Assembly: GCA_028455995.1 (NCBI GenBank)
Contig: JABELC010000002.1
Coordinates: 3,410,001-3,474,000, forward strand
Length of the DNA: 64,000 nt
From: Scleromitrula shiraiana
Taxonomy: Eukaryota > Ascomycota > Leotiomycetes > Helotiales > Sclerotiniaceae
Reading direction: 5' to 3'
Of this stretch, positions 53,346-64,000 are shown one piece after another. How positions within the stretch are numbered: position 1 is the first letter of the stretch; every line of letters starts with the position of its first letter. The notes under the pieces are model-generated. The model ran no database searches. It was not told the origin of the DNA and saw only the letters and a list, made by a program, of their open reading frames with translations. The translations under genes were made by a program, and so were the position numbers.

Positions 53346-54910
53346 ATTCATTTTGATGTTGATTTCTCTTTGAAACCTTATATTTCAGGATATAAAAGCA
53401 AGGTTTCAAGGTTACCTTGCTTTACTTTATCATAAGTACTCCCAAGTTTTGCTTACTTCATGCTTCAAAAGATCAGGTCAGGTCTTTAGCTCTATAGCTC
53501 GAGTTAATTTCGCTTTCCAAGGGGTTCTAGTTAGAGGTGGAGGGATCTATGAATTGAATAGATGAATGAATGAATGAATGAATGAATGAATGAATGAATG
53601 AATGAATGAATGAATGAATGAATGAATGAATAAATGAATTAATCAATGAATGAATAATAAATGTATGATATGACCGATATTGAATCGAATACCGATACGG
53701 AGGTACAAAAACAAAAGTTTGCAGATGCATTGGCGGAGATGTACCTATGTATTTTAGGTATGGGGTCAATTCAATGTTTATACCAATCAATATAAACAAA
53801 ACTACTTGGTTCTATTATATAACATATATATATATTGCATACATATTACATATAGAGGGCTGAGAAGAGAAGAAAAATGTATGTAAACGTGTTCCAGAAT
53901 CTTGTAATATGTAATCTAGAAAATGTCTGCGTTGGCTAAATAAACAATTAATGATATGAAATATATCATATAATTGGCTATATTGTATGCGACAACTTGG
54001 ATTTGTTGTCCATGTTTATTTCACCGACAACAGCCATCCAACACCATTCATCATCCACCATCCATCATCCATCATCCATAACAATTTCAACCCACAACTC
54101 ACCACACCATACAATACCCATACAATCCATTCTAAATCCACTCATACCTAATACCTAAACCATCCACTGGGTATCAATCAATTTCTCTTTCTTTTTCTTC
54201 CTTCTTTTTGCATTTCATTCCCATTTTTGTTCCTATTTTTAAAGTCATAACTGCTTTCCCTCCCCCAGTTGTGAAAAGAGAGAGAGAGAGAGCGAAAGAG
54301 AGAAGTCAACGGGGGAGAAGAAAGCTCCAGGGCTCTCCCAATCTCATCTTATATCGGGTTTGTTGTTTTGATACCCAGAAGAAAATCCATCTTTTGGTTC
54401 ACTGGTTCACTGGTTATTGGTTATTGGTTCCTGGTACTCTTTTTATTATGGCAGTTTTTGTTCGTTCATTTATTTGATCGCTGCTGTTGCTATCGTTCAT
54501 ATCCATACCCATATCCATATTTATATCCTTACAACGCATACTTTATCCTCATATTATCATTCATAACCTTGAATATACGTTCATCCCATCATTGATCCTA
54601 TCCTATCTATTATTCAATCGATTACCAATACCGGAAAATAGTGTAGCCCCGCCTTTCCCCCCTACACATACACATTACACACCCCAGTTCATCGTTCTTC
54701 AGCCTTCATTCAGCCTTTCATTCTGGCCTCGCTCCCAACAACTATATTCTTATTTCTCTTCGCCACTGATTACTCTACTACCATTTCATACTTTTCCTAT
54801 TTATATCCCTCATATACTCTTGCTTCTGTCTAGGTTTGCGACTTATGATCGATAGTTCAAAGTTGGAAAATTGCCCGAGGTAGTAATAGTTCGCGATCAT
54901 AGATGGCACT
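53346..54910. promoter_or_regulatory. Upstream region of the RasGAP-like gene
   Basis: No convincing gene. It holds a tetranucleotide microsatellite (53562-53632), a CATC/CCAT-rich stretch (about 54035-54085), a pyrimidine-rich tract TTTCTCTTTCTTTTTCTTCC (from about 54182), a (GA)n run (about 54277-54300) and further C/T-rich sequence up to the start codon. Pyrimidine-rich tracts just upstream of start sites are common in ascomycete promoters, so transcription may begin near 54,200-54,300, giving a leader of several hundred bases with several short upstream frames. Inference only. Confidence 0.4.
53562..53632. repeat. (ATGA)n microsatellite
   Basis: About 17 perfect tetranucleotide units, followed by imperfect units to about 53656. 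It lies about 200 bp inside the gene-rich side of the composition boundary. The reading frame across it (FIHS repeats on the minus strand) is an artefact. Confidence 0.93.
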
Positions 54911-57900
54911 ATGATACAAATGGAACGTTCCTCGTCGCTGCCCGGGCCAGCTCATGCCTCACCTCGTATGTATTATCTCTACCATTCACCGCGATCCTCT
55001 GTATTTCTCTCATCTTACTCATCCTAAAGTCACCTGCTAACATGATTTATTAATGCACCAGCCGTCTCCCCAACTATTACTCATGTTTCGTCAAGAAGCC
55101 CAACTCCTTCCCCACCTGAGAAGAACATTGGGTTACCACGCCTACATCGATACCAGTCAAGAAGTCCACATCGACCGTCTCCTTCATATAATGATGATGT
55201 ACCGAATAGTATGGAACGAAAGCGAAGTATTGCCAGAAATACCTCTCCTTCTCCCGCGCCCGTTCATCGCGCCGCAAGCGCTGCTCAACCAAATAATTCC
55301 CAGAATGAGGAACCTATAGTTTCAACAAAGATACCCCAACTACCTCTATTGCAGGACGTTACCCAGTACATGAATACGCAGATCTGTACCATGACTGCCA
55401 TGACGACAAATACAACACTTGAGGAGCTTGCCCATTTGGTTAGATTATCCACATACCAGGAGAAGAAGCGTGCCCATTCACGTATCCGTTTGCAAAGATC
55501 CCTGGTCTCGACAGCATTATCCGCCCGTCTGGCACGATGTGGAGAATTAGCACACAGAACTTTGGTTGACAACTTTAGGGCTGATGAGAAGAAGAATTTT
55601 GCAAATTTATACAATGCCATACATGATGTCCGAAATTCCTGCGATGCCACCCGGCGTTATGCTTTGTTGGAGCCCGATCTGGATAATGGACGTTCAAGCA
55701 CATCCGACCCCGAGGATACCGGGATTCCTTTGAATTTTATGCTTGAGATACCTTCACGGTCTCGTGAATGTTTACTTAATTTCTTGACCCAAATTAGGAC
55801 AAACTCAGATTATCTGGCCAGCCGCATTGCCAGTCTCACGCCGACAGAACTTTCGGCCTTAACTAGCTTCCATCAAGGATTGGAACCTGTTGATTCTGTT
55901 TTACCATTTCATACACGTTCAAAGGGACATTCAGCTAGTGCCCATCGTAATTTGTCTCATGTACCCTCTGCAGTTGAGCGTTTACTTTCTTTTCAGCGTC
56001 ATGATCCTTTATCTGCTTTGATTCATACTTGTTTTGCAAATTCCGCTGGTCCCGATTCCCTTGAGGACCTTAGGAGAACAGATGTCTGGGCCACTGTATG
56101 CGCCAGATTGATCACCGAGAGTAAGAATGGGACCGACCCATTTATCTGCAGTGTTTTGAATGTCTGGACCACCATGAGAGACTGGTCAGGTCGTGGTAAC
56201 ATGGAATGGTATTTGATGAAGATCTTAGAGGATGGAGCCTTTCTATTGGAAAAAGCCGAGGACCAGGCCGGTACCCGTATTCATGTTGAGCCACGGAATG
56301 CCAAGGACTCGATCGCCGCCGATGAGTTCTATGATGCCGCTATTAACGGATTGTTTGAGATTGTTGACGACCCAGGAGCAGGTGGCATCCCTGAAGGTTT
56401 AGTTGAGCTTGGAAATGCCATCTTACGAAAGCTTGATCCCAAGAGACATGGGCCTACCAGGAGATTTCTTGTATCTAAATGGCTTTTTTCCGTCTTTTTG
56501 CTGAATGCCATTATTCATCCAGAGGTAAGGCACTGCTCACCCCCCCATGATTTGTTTACTGACTCAACAGTCATATGGCATGATGTCGGAATATCACATT
56601 ACAGAGTACGGCCGACAAAAAATATTGAAAGAAGTTGCGATGCGCGCGCAGCGACTTGTTGTGGACATGACTTGGTACGATTTATCGCTAAGATTGCATA
56701 GTTGGCTGTGACTAATACTTCATAGGAATAAATCACCGTCAACACCATTGGCGATTAAGACTCACATAGAAAACATACTGGCACGGTTTCGCTCTACCAG
56801 ACCCTCAAGGTCAACTGCAAAGCTCCTTCCAGCTAGATCAATCACTTCCTTACGGGAGACAGTCGAGGTTCACCCTTATCTCGTAGTAGCCCCTGCTGAT
56901 TTTATGACATTGGTAAATGCGTTGTTTCCAGAAAGGCGGCCTGCTTCAAGCTCTCTATCGCGAGATTCTCATTTCAGTGGATTACGATCGGCGGCTTCGT
57001 CGGTTTCTGGAATGTCTGCCATATCAGTATTGATGCCACAGCCAGCTGCTCGGGAGCCTCAAGATAGTGCTTCCATACTTAGTAACAGTGGATCGTCAAC
57101 GATTAGTGACATAACTACTTCCCGAGAGCCTCTACTAAATGAGATGCCAAGTGCATCACACAAGCCATCATCTATATCTATGTCTTCTATACGTCAAAAT
57201 CAACGATTGAGTTATTACGAGGACGATGGATTTGAGCTTCGCGAAGCCATGCTTGAGATGACCCGTGGCCTTGGTGCTGATGTAACTTCTGGCGCATGTC
57301 ATCCATGCGCCGAGCGCTGGGCAGTCTTGTTTATGTCTCCGGATGGCCAAAATTTGTCAACACAGATGCTTCATGATGACGACGAGGATGATGAAGATGG
57401 TACTTCTAGTAGTGATACAGATGAAGAAAGTAACGGACTGCGCTCAGATCTGGATAAGGATTACCATCAGTTGAGAGGTTCAATACTCAAACTCGTGGAA
57501 GATTATGAGATTCCGGAATCGTTTGATTCGAGAAGCGAGTCGAAAACCTTCAGCAATCGCACATCAACTCTCGAGAACCCTCGGAGGAGATACCGCATCA
57601 AGCCAGTCTCATCCCCCCAAATACAGTCGAGAAATCCTTATCGGCCTCGTGACCAATCTCCAATGGTCGATAAACCTTTCCGATTGGGAGACTCTAAGTA
57701 TGTGAAGCTTAGATATGATCCCGAAAATGCTAAGCATACCAATGGAGAACAACCTTCCGTTCTAATCTCCATGCTGGAGGCGGCAGAGGCTCAATGCAAA
57801 GCGCAATCTGACTTCATCAACGCTCACCTGTATTGGAAGACCTTGAGCCAGCTTAATCAACTCTCTTCAGCTTCTTTGAAAAGGGATGGCTTTGCATCAC

Positions 57901-60338
57901 TCCTGACTATTCTTTCAAGAGGACCTCGGGATTCTATCAGACGCTCTACTAGTGCCATCGAAGAATATGACGCTTGGCTAGTCTGGCTCAAACAATCACA
58001 AGAACGTCACGATATTACGATTGAATCCATGATGAAGCGTCTGAAAGCCTTACGCGATAAAATGTGGTATGTTACAGACGTTCGAAACTCAGCAGCATAC
58101 GAGGGGGCGCGAAATATTGCAATTGCTCTGAAGTGTATGGTCTCACCACGAAAAGGATCGCTTCTAAATACTTCTAACGTACGTTCTCGAAATGTTTCGA
58201 AACCATCAGCGAACAATTTTCTCCTTAAAACAGAAGCCCAAGTCATGGATATGATGGCTGCCAGTGAAGATCAGGGAGGCCCAAACAAGTTGTCGGATGA
58301 GCAAGCCGAGAAAACATTGAGGTGGTTGTCTCAATTTGGAATTGAAAACTTCTGTAAAGGGGAAGAGCGAATTCATAGGTTTAGCTTGGAGATCGAAACT
58401 TGTATCAACAAGTTGGTTGGGGATAATTTAATGGAAGGACCGGTTCTTTGGTCTAGTGAGCTATATAACAGAGACAAGCGAATTCTGGACAGTGGGAAAC
58501 AGAAAGGTGATCTCTCCCTGAATAGTCTGGGATCTTTCAACTTGTCTGGGGAAGACATTAGCGACACGGACACCACTCGCCGTGGCCTACGCAGTGCGGA
58601 TTTTACCCGGCCCGGATTCCGTGAACTTCGAGCGATGTCTACCAGGAATAGCTCTCAACATAGTTTTGATTCTGGAAGGTTTAGCACTTCTCGAATTAAC
58701 CCACCCGCAGATTTAATGGACTCCCAGGACTACTTTGGTATGGCAAGTCCTGTCCTAACTATCGATTCTGCAACAACTTTTTGGTCGCCATTTCAGACTC
58801 GAGCACAATCACCGACCACGAGCATCAGTAGTGCGCGTCCAAATACTGCCTCATCGACTAACGAAACCGTCATGTTGAAAGATGAACGAACGAATGTAGC
58901 CAAGCAGAGATTTTTGATGGATTTAAAACAGACTTTGACAAGTCTGTTGTTGAGCGATCTTGGCACTCTCGTTTTTGCGCGTGGCAGTGAAACGGACTCT
59001 TGGTTTTCTGGTACTTTAGGTCAGGATTGTATTGAACGAAAAGATCGTGCGGAACGAAGATCTAAGAAGAAAAACAAAAAGCGCGTGATTGAGAAGAAGA
59101 AGAGCTTTAGAGACCTCCGTGGGGCTCAGAAGACAGAGCAACTTCCATCAGAACGCCAGGAGGCGCACCCAGAGAGAGCTGAGAAGGGTTCCACGTCAAG
59201 CAATAGAAGCTTGCCCGATGCTGGGTTCTCCGAAAGTCATTCTACGACAACGACAGGAAGTTCTTCCACCAATGACTCTGTTAGTGGCGGGACAAGAAAA
59301 GGCACTATGAAGTCTTCTAAAGAGTCCGAATCCTCGGATTTTCCTTATAGGGTAGCATTTCAACGTTTGTTGCGAATGTTTTCTGTACACCCAAATCCAT
59401 ATGCAAAATTAAATGCGTTGTATGAACTTGAGCATTTAATAATTGCATTTCTCACGCCATCCACAACTAAGAGATCTCGAATTCGACAGGAACCATTGCC
59501 ACACTCTCCACAGTCCCCAGAGCCAATTTCGCACTATAATGCCTTCGGTTCGACTGATGCTGCTACAACAACTCCGAGAGCGAAAAATCTTGAAGAGGCT
59601 ATTGACAATTGCAAAGAACGTCGCTCTCATATTCTTCATCAATCAGACATACCCTCTCCTACCAATCGAAATAATGACAGGTCTTCAACTTCAAATGTAC
59701 CGACCGCCGCAACCACGGATATGATCGTCGACGTTTTGCAGGACTTATTTCGTGATGCGGATATAAGACCCAAGACACTATTTCGCGATCTACAATTCAT
59801 TGCTTCATTTGTACCAGCAACAACGCTAGACAAAACTGAGCGTGGGAAGGCATTTTGGGACGCTGGACTCGCTGCTCTCGGTTTGAAGCAGGATGTCTGT
59901 CGCACATTGATTGAAATTGCAGATGAGATAGTGATGCATTATACTCAAACTCGCAAGACAACGACTACATCGGAATCTGTAGCTCTCAACGGTGAACTGG
60001 TGAAATACAGCATGCAAGATGCTGCAAATATGTGGACAATTACAGCTAAGGAGGGAGATCCTGTCGCGGAGAGGGAGCTAGCAATTTTTTACCTCACTCA
60101 CCCCGAACTAGTGGAGCGAATTACAGCCCCGTTGAGCAAGCCACGCGAGACATTTAAAGCACAAGTCATGGAAATGCATCAAGGTAAAGAAGGGGTAGTG
60201 ACCGAAAGAGACAGAGAGAGGAGTGATCCGGCAACTATGTGTGTCGCCTATCATTGGATGGAACTTAGTGCACTTGGAGGAGATGAACTGGCTAAAAAAT
60301 ATCTACGACAGCGCGAGGAATTAAATGCCATTCCTTGA
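54911..60338 (+). CDS. Large protein with RasGAP-like region and Sel1-like C-terminus (four exons)
   Basis: Exons 54911-54965, 55062-56524, 56571-56674 and 56726-60338 join in frame to 1,745 codons including the stop. The first in-frame ATG is 54911 (MIQMERSSS); 54920 is an alternative. A TAG at 54887 closes the frame upstream. Exon 1 joins exon 2 as MERSSSLPGPAHAS then PPVSPTITHVSS, a Ser/Pro-rich start. Residues about 320-610 look like a divergent RasGAP helical domain: LSALIHTCFANS, then FLVSKWLFSVFLLNAIIHPE (~487-506) where RasGAPs have FLR-x-x-x-PA, then YLVVAPADFMTLVNALFPE. The middle is Ser-rich and probably disordered, with an acidic run (~758-777) and a Lys/Arg-rich run (~1318-1336). 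The last ~105 residues (WTITAKEGDPVAERELAIFY; CVAYHWMELSALGGDELAKK) resemble Sel1 repeats. A role in small-GTPase regulation is possible. No catalytic Arg finger was identified. Confidence 0.82.
54966..55061 (+). other. Intron 1 of the RasGAP-like gene
   Basis: It is 96 bp: donor GTATGT, branch-like TGCTAAC ending at 55041, acceptor GCACCAG. Removing it joins a 15-residue start to an open frame that otherwise lacks a good N-terminus. Confidence 0.85.
56525..56570 (+). other. Intron 2 of the RasGAP-like gene
   Basis: It is 46 bp: donor GTAAGG, possible branch TTTACTGAC, acceptor CAACAG. It splits ...NAIIHPE from SYGMMSEYHITEY within the RasGAP-like region. Confidence 0.85.
56675..56725 (+). 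other. Intron 3 of the RasGAP-like gene
   Basis: It is 51 bp: donor GTACGA, branch GTGACTAAT, acceptor TTCATAG. The join restores a TGG codon (VVDMTW then NKSPSTPLAIKTH). Confidence 0.83.
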
Positions 60339-61041
60339 AACATGATTAACGAAGTTATAAAGTACGAATTAATAAGAATGCTCCGCTTTGAGCATTATTT
60401 AACGAAGGACAATGTATCCCCACGAAAAATAGGTCCTTGTTTTGTTATTTCTATACCCATACTTAGTGTTGGAGTTTGCTTTGATTGTTTTAGCACAAGA
60501 TACCTTTTTGTTGATAGCGATCATGCTATAGCATATTTGTTTTGAGATTTAGCGTGCATCTCTGTACATAGAACTTAGAGTATTCGAATTCACATTGCGT
60601 TGACACATTATTACATTATTCAAGTCCTAACCCACGGTGATCGTACATATAGAAAGAATTTGTTGAGATATGATATGATAGTGAAGCTTATCTGCTTTGA
60701 TATTATGAAATAGTTGGATCTCCCCATTCTTTGCCTCTACTCTTATGAGCCTGGAAGAGTAGAGCAGAACAGAGTTCCCTCAGTTAATCACTTCACACCC
60801 TTCTTTGTCCAGATGTCGGTGAAAGCATCTCTCCGTCTTAGTAGAAAGGGCGTAGAGAAGCTTGCAGTACCACAAAAACAAACACCCGCCATCAAATGCC
60901 ACAACGCAACGCTATGCCGCTGGATATTAATCAAGAAAACCAAATTCAAAAACGAGTAAAGAAAAACAACCAATGGCACTCGAGAACCAACGGCCGATGC
61001 AATAACTTTTGTGAAACCATCTCCATAAACGTATCCAACCA
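60339..61041. other. Convergent 3' intergenic region
   Basis: About 700 bp between two genes that face each other. It should hold both 3' UTRs. Short frames here are not convincing. No other element is seen. Confidence 0.6.
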
Positions 61042-62490
61042 TTATATGGCAACAAATTGACTTTTCCTGATAAATACCGCATTCTTTACCTTCTCCCTTT
61101 CCCTCAACAGCTTATTACGCTCCTTGTCGAGATAGTGAATTGGCCAACCACCTACTGGTTCTGCCTTGGTCATGAAGCTCGTCTTCCACTTAATGTTCCA
61201 CTCCGTAAATCCGAGATCATAGAACGGAAGTACCAAATTAAGCTGTGGGATTGAAAGAGGCTTCTTGGTGTTGGATGGAGTCTGCAACACGACATCAAGA
61301 CGCTTGATCATTGGGAACTCTTGTAATTTGGCGACTAATTTCTCGATATGATTGAACTCGGGGGTCTGCTGGGATTCATGTACGGAAGAGATCACGTTCG
61401 GCTCGTGTTGGTCGTCATTGGGGAAGGAAGGGAAGAGAATGCTGACGAATATAAACTTGGCATTAGAAGAAAATTCGGGACCAAGGTCGTCGATATATTG
61501 AAGCATGATATCGTAATCCTTAAGACCTGAGTTCGCTTGTTTGGGAGCCTTCTCGTTTTTACCGAGCATTGAATTTTTCTCCTCGGCAGTGCGGAAGTCG
61601 ACTTCAATCTCAATCCAGTTTTTTGCCCAAAATTCCGCAAGCTCTTGTTTGGGCATCTTGCTAACAACCTCTGCTACATCGTAAACTCCAGGTTGAAATT
61701 CATCTGCACATGTACTTTGGTAGGGATAACCGTTATCGGTATAGCGTTCGATCGTTCTAGCAAGGTTCCTAATGATACCAGTCTGAGAGATAATGATATC
61801 TTTCTTCTTCTTATCCGCACGACAAAATCGAGCCTCCTCATGTTCATTGGGGAATGTAGCGACTCGAAGTGGTGATGGCGTGGTGATTGCAGTATAGTTT
61901 GACTTTGATACAGGTGTGTTGAAGTTGCTAGAGTCAGAGCCAGACTTATCGGGGGTGGAGATGGTCGAAGAAGATCGAGCGCCGGTTCTCATTATCATGA
62001 GGGGACCGGTGGGAATCTTTCGAGGTGTTAAACCCAACTGGTAATTATTGGCACTCGTTCTAATAGGTTCTACAACAGTAATGGGAATGTCGGTAGCAGT
62101 AGTAGGCAATCCCTGTGACTTTGCAGGCATAGAGCTGCTCGTACCCAAAGATGTTTCTGGAGTCTCTAAGCTACCAAAATGATGTGGCAATGCAATAATT
62201 TTGGGCGGATCGGCTGGAACAAATGCTGGTGAGGTAGCAGATAATGGCTTGGAAGTTTTGCCAGTGATTGGCTCGAAGTTTCGTGTGACTAGTGTACCCT
62301 CGCGATATGACTTGAATGCAAGAGTCTTTGGACTAGTTATGATTTTGTTATTGACTTTTGGCATATTATCTTGTGAGATCGGTACACTTCCTGCATTCCG
62401 TAGATCTCCGAGTGATTTAGTTGCGCGGGCGTTCTTATTTCCCATTGTGGTTATTGAGTCTGATAGATGTTGAGGACCAGCTTTGTTCAT
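61042..62490 (-). CDS. Hypothetical protein, disordered N-terminal half and conserved-looking C-terminal half
   Basis: Single coding exon of about 482 residues ending at 61042. The frame is open up to 62556, where it meets a splice acceptor, but has no ATG before 62490 (MNKAGPQHLSDS), so I start there. An upstream coding exon cannot be excluded. Residues 1 to about 220 are rich in Ser, Thr and Pro with scattered basic residues and look disordered. The C-terminal half looks folded: KKKKDIIISQTGIIRNLART, DEFQPGVYDVAEVVSK, FWAKNWIEIEVDFRTAEEKN, KFIFVSILFPSF, KRLDVVLQTPS and LVLPFYDLGFTEWNIKWKTS, ending in a basic coil (KERNKLLREREKVKNAVF). No signal peptide or membrane segment. I do not recognise the family. 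It converges on the RasGAP-like gene and shares its strand with the partial gene at the right edge. Confidence 0.75.
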   Translation of the reverse strand: MNKAGPQHLSDSITTMGNKNARATKSLGDLRNAGSVPISQDNMPKVNNKIITSPKTLAFKSYREGTLVTRNFEPITGKTSKPLSATSPAFVPADPPKIIALPHHFGSLETPETSLGTSSSMPAKSQGLPTTATDIPITVVEPIRTSANNYQLGLTPRKIPTGPLMIMRTGARSSSTISTPDKSGSDSSNFNTPVSKSNYTAITTPSPLRVATFPNEHEEARFCRADKKKKDIIISQTGIIRNLARTIERYTDNGYPYQSTCADEFQPGVYDVAEVVSKMPKQELAEFWAKNWIEIEVDFRTAEEKNSMLGKNEKAPKQANSGLKDYDIMLQYIDDLGPEFSSNAKFIFVSILFPSFPNDDQHEPNVISSVHESQQTPEFNHIEKLVAKLQEFPMIKRLDVVLQTPSNTKKPLSIPQLNLVLPFYDLGFTEWNIKWKTSFMTKAEPVGGWPIHYLDKERNKLLREREKVKNAVFIRKSQFVAI

Positions 62491-62555
62491 TTGTAGGAGT
62501 TCGGAAGAAGAAGGCGTAACGAAGAATTGATATAGAATCTTCTTTCCTTTCAACA

Positions 62556-62825
62556 CTGTGGGAAAAAACTTGGATTAGCAAAATTTGACAGAGGTAAGAC
62601 AACATTTAGTGGAGGATATGATGGATTTTTAAGTGGAGTCTCAAATATGAGGGAAATAGAAAGAATTATTAGGACTCTAATTTTGTACAAATTCCAGCAA
62701 TGCTATGAACTAAGTAAATGAGTACAGCGGTAGTAGCTCGGGCAGCTGTATATGTGCTCCACAAACCAATACTCCAGAAATTTTCCTGGCCAAATTGAGA
62801 GCAAATATAAATTCGCAATACTTAC
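62556..62825 (-). other. Probable 5'-UTR intron of the 61042-62490 gene
   Basis: On the minus strand: donor CAC/GTAAGTATTG at 62825, branch-like TTGCTAATCC, acceptor TTTTTTCCCACAG ending at 62556. It is 270 bp, much longer than the other introns here. The joined upstream exon carries a stop in the relevant frame and no ATG after it, so the intron most likely lies in the leader. Confidence 0.6.
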
Positions 62826-63770
62826 GTGATTGTGAGAACCTATCCTGGAGAATTCAAGACCGACAATAGCGAAAGATGCAGAAGCTCAAAGTGTATTCAA
62901 CAAGGAAGATGAGGAAACGTCATAAATTACAAACTAGGTTGAAAGTCAAGTAAAGGTGGCTAAGGATAAAGATAAGGATAGAATGATAATATTTGGGATA
63001 ATAATAGGTATTCAAATGATAAAATCTGGGACCGATAAAGAAATAAATCCAATTCCCAAGGAGCTGTTGTGTCCGGTGGTATTGTTATTTACTACTGCAA
63101 TGTATTGTGGTATCGACTTCGTGGATTGGCTGAAACAAGTATTGAAGTAGATATTAAGACGGCAAAGTAGACCTCGTGGCTCTTTCAGTGGATCTAACTA
63201 CGTGCTTGAGAAGTGAATGAGTACAAATGAATAAAAAAGATAATAAAAAGAGTGAATGCATTGTTTATGAGGGTTCAACACTTTTAGACCGTCCACCGAA
63301 GTCGGAGTTCTAGATAAAGTGAAAGAAGATTTATTCCAAATTCAATGGCTATATAATTGCAGACTCATTGAGAGATGAAATTCTATTTCCTGAAGTATCA
63401 AAATGGTTTAAACATTGTATATATAAAGAAAATATGAGAAGATGGCGAAGAGCCACAGGGTTTGACAAGCCCGCTCTGCTTCCTGCAATATTGGCTTTGA
63501 GACTTTATTGACTTCCAAGGCTAGGGGCATTCATCTCAGGACAATAACAGATGAAAGCAGACATCTCACATATTACAAATAATAACTTTACATTTTTATA
63601 CCAGTATACACGAATGGAATCAATGTAAGTCGGAGTCGACTACTCACGAATAGCAGTTCATCATGAAGTTCAACGACTTACTTCGGATGATAATGTCAAT
63701 TAGATGAATCCCCAATCATTGATTGTCCATCGACTATCATAAAATAGAAGCATCGATGTCATCGCTAGTT
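62826..63770. other. Intergenic region
   Basis: It holds the promoter of the minus-strand gene to the left and the 3' UTR of the partial gene to the right. A 64-codon plus-strand frame (62956-63150) has no supporting features. Nothing else is recognised. Confidence 0.5.
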
Positions 63771-64000
63771 TTAACCCCAAAGTGCATCCTTGCCCCAACG
63801 GCTTCTTGGGATAGTTGGTGGTGATAGAAGAACAGAGGACCAAGTTTCCTTTCCGTCCACATAAAGCCGAAACTTGAGGATACTTTGGTCACTGGCAGTG
63901 TTCTCTATAGTAATAGCTCCCAATTTCGAATTTCCACCAGGAATATACCTGTGTCACGGTTAGGAAAAAATTGGTAAGGAGGGGCTGGGGACCTTACTTC
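63771..64000 (-). CDS. 3' end of a gene running off the window, unrecognised
   Basis: The last exon (63948-63771) encodes KYIPGGNSKLGAITIENT, then DQSILKFRLYVDGKETWSSV, and ends RWGKDALWG with a TAA stop. It follows a 49-bp intron (63997-63949; donor GTAAGG, branch CCTAAC, acceptor GACACAG). Only three bases of the preceding exon are in the window. The join gives AAG for the first residue. The segment looks like beta-strand-rich protein. The family is unknown. Confidence 0.6.

Noticed and set aside
53527..53799. Minus-strand frame with repeated NSFIHSFIHS
   Set aside because: It is a translation of the ATGA microsatellite, with no support outside it.
54208..54855. Several overlapping plus-strand frames upstream of the RasGAP-like gene
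   Set aside because: They read pyrimidine-rich promoter or leader sequence in different frames, with no splice signals linking them to the gene and no protein-like composition.
55077..62473. Many shorter frames opposite or overlapping the two genes
   Set aside because: They are antisense or out-of-frame shadows of the large exons and show no start context, splice structure or recognisable motif of their own.
63952..64000. TGTCACGGTT... resembling the start of the Gypsy D LTR
   Set aside because: On the minus strand this is the end of a 49-bp intron (branch CTAAC, acceptor GACACAG) with a good donor at 63997, and the adjoining exon is open to a stop. The shared 10 bases with the LTR are most likely coincidence.

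Overview
The window has two very different parts. Bases 1 to about 53,350 are extremely A+T-rich and carry no intact gene. Bases 53,350-64,000 have ordinary base composition and carry intron-containing protein genes. Short introns (46-96 bp) with GTATGT or GTAAG donors and CTAAC/CTAAT-type branch sites, together with an A+T island made of retroelements damaged almost only by C-to-T and G-to-A changes, point to a filamentous ascomycete with repeat-induced point mutation (RIP). A leotiomycete fits, but that is only an impression.

The A+T island is a nested stack of dead transposons whose edges can be read to the base from LTR pairs and target-site duplications (TSDs). Copia element A (4364-18743, minus strand, 161-bp LTRs, TSD ATTAT/ATTGT) is split by copia element B1 (8165-15262, minus, 160-bp LTRs, TSD CAAAG). 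A second copy of the same family, B2 (22803-37881, plus, TSD AGAAA), sits in an older copia-like relic (F) and is itself split by a Ty3/Gypsy element D (25303-32145, plus, 130-bp LTRs, TSD ATAAT). A 986-bp foldback element with a TA duplication (MITE1) is inserted inside the 3' LTR of B2. Further right are copia element E (39149-42972, minus, internally deleted), a second foldback copy (MITE2, 45121-46094), and copia element C (46131-52985, minus, TSD AATAC, same family as A). Superfamilies were assigned by reading degraded protein remnants: Gypsy reverse transcriptase, RNase H and integrase in D, and the copia RNase H C-terminus in A, B1, B2, C and E.

Both B copies carry, 17 bp inside the 5' LTR, a ~460-bp inverted-repeat module with G+C-rich arms. 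Its long and short arms are exchanged between the two copies. The 5' LTRs of three copia families share an intact CACGTG near their outer end.

The gene-rich part has a four-exon gene on the plus strand (54911-60338) for a ~1,744-residue protein with a RasGAP-like region and a Sel1-like C-terminus. A convergent minus-strand gene (61042-62490, probable 5'-UTR intron) encodes an unrecognised protein of about 482 residues. The last exon of a further minus-strand gene runs off the right edge. No tRNA, rRNA or CRISPR was seen.
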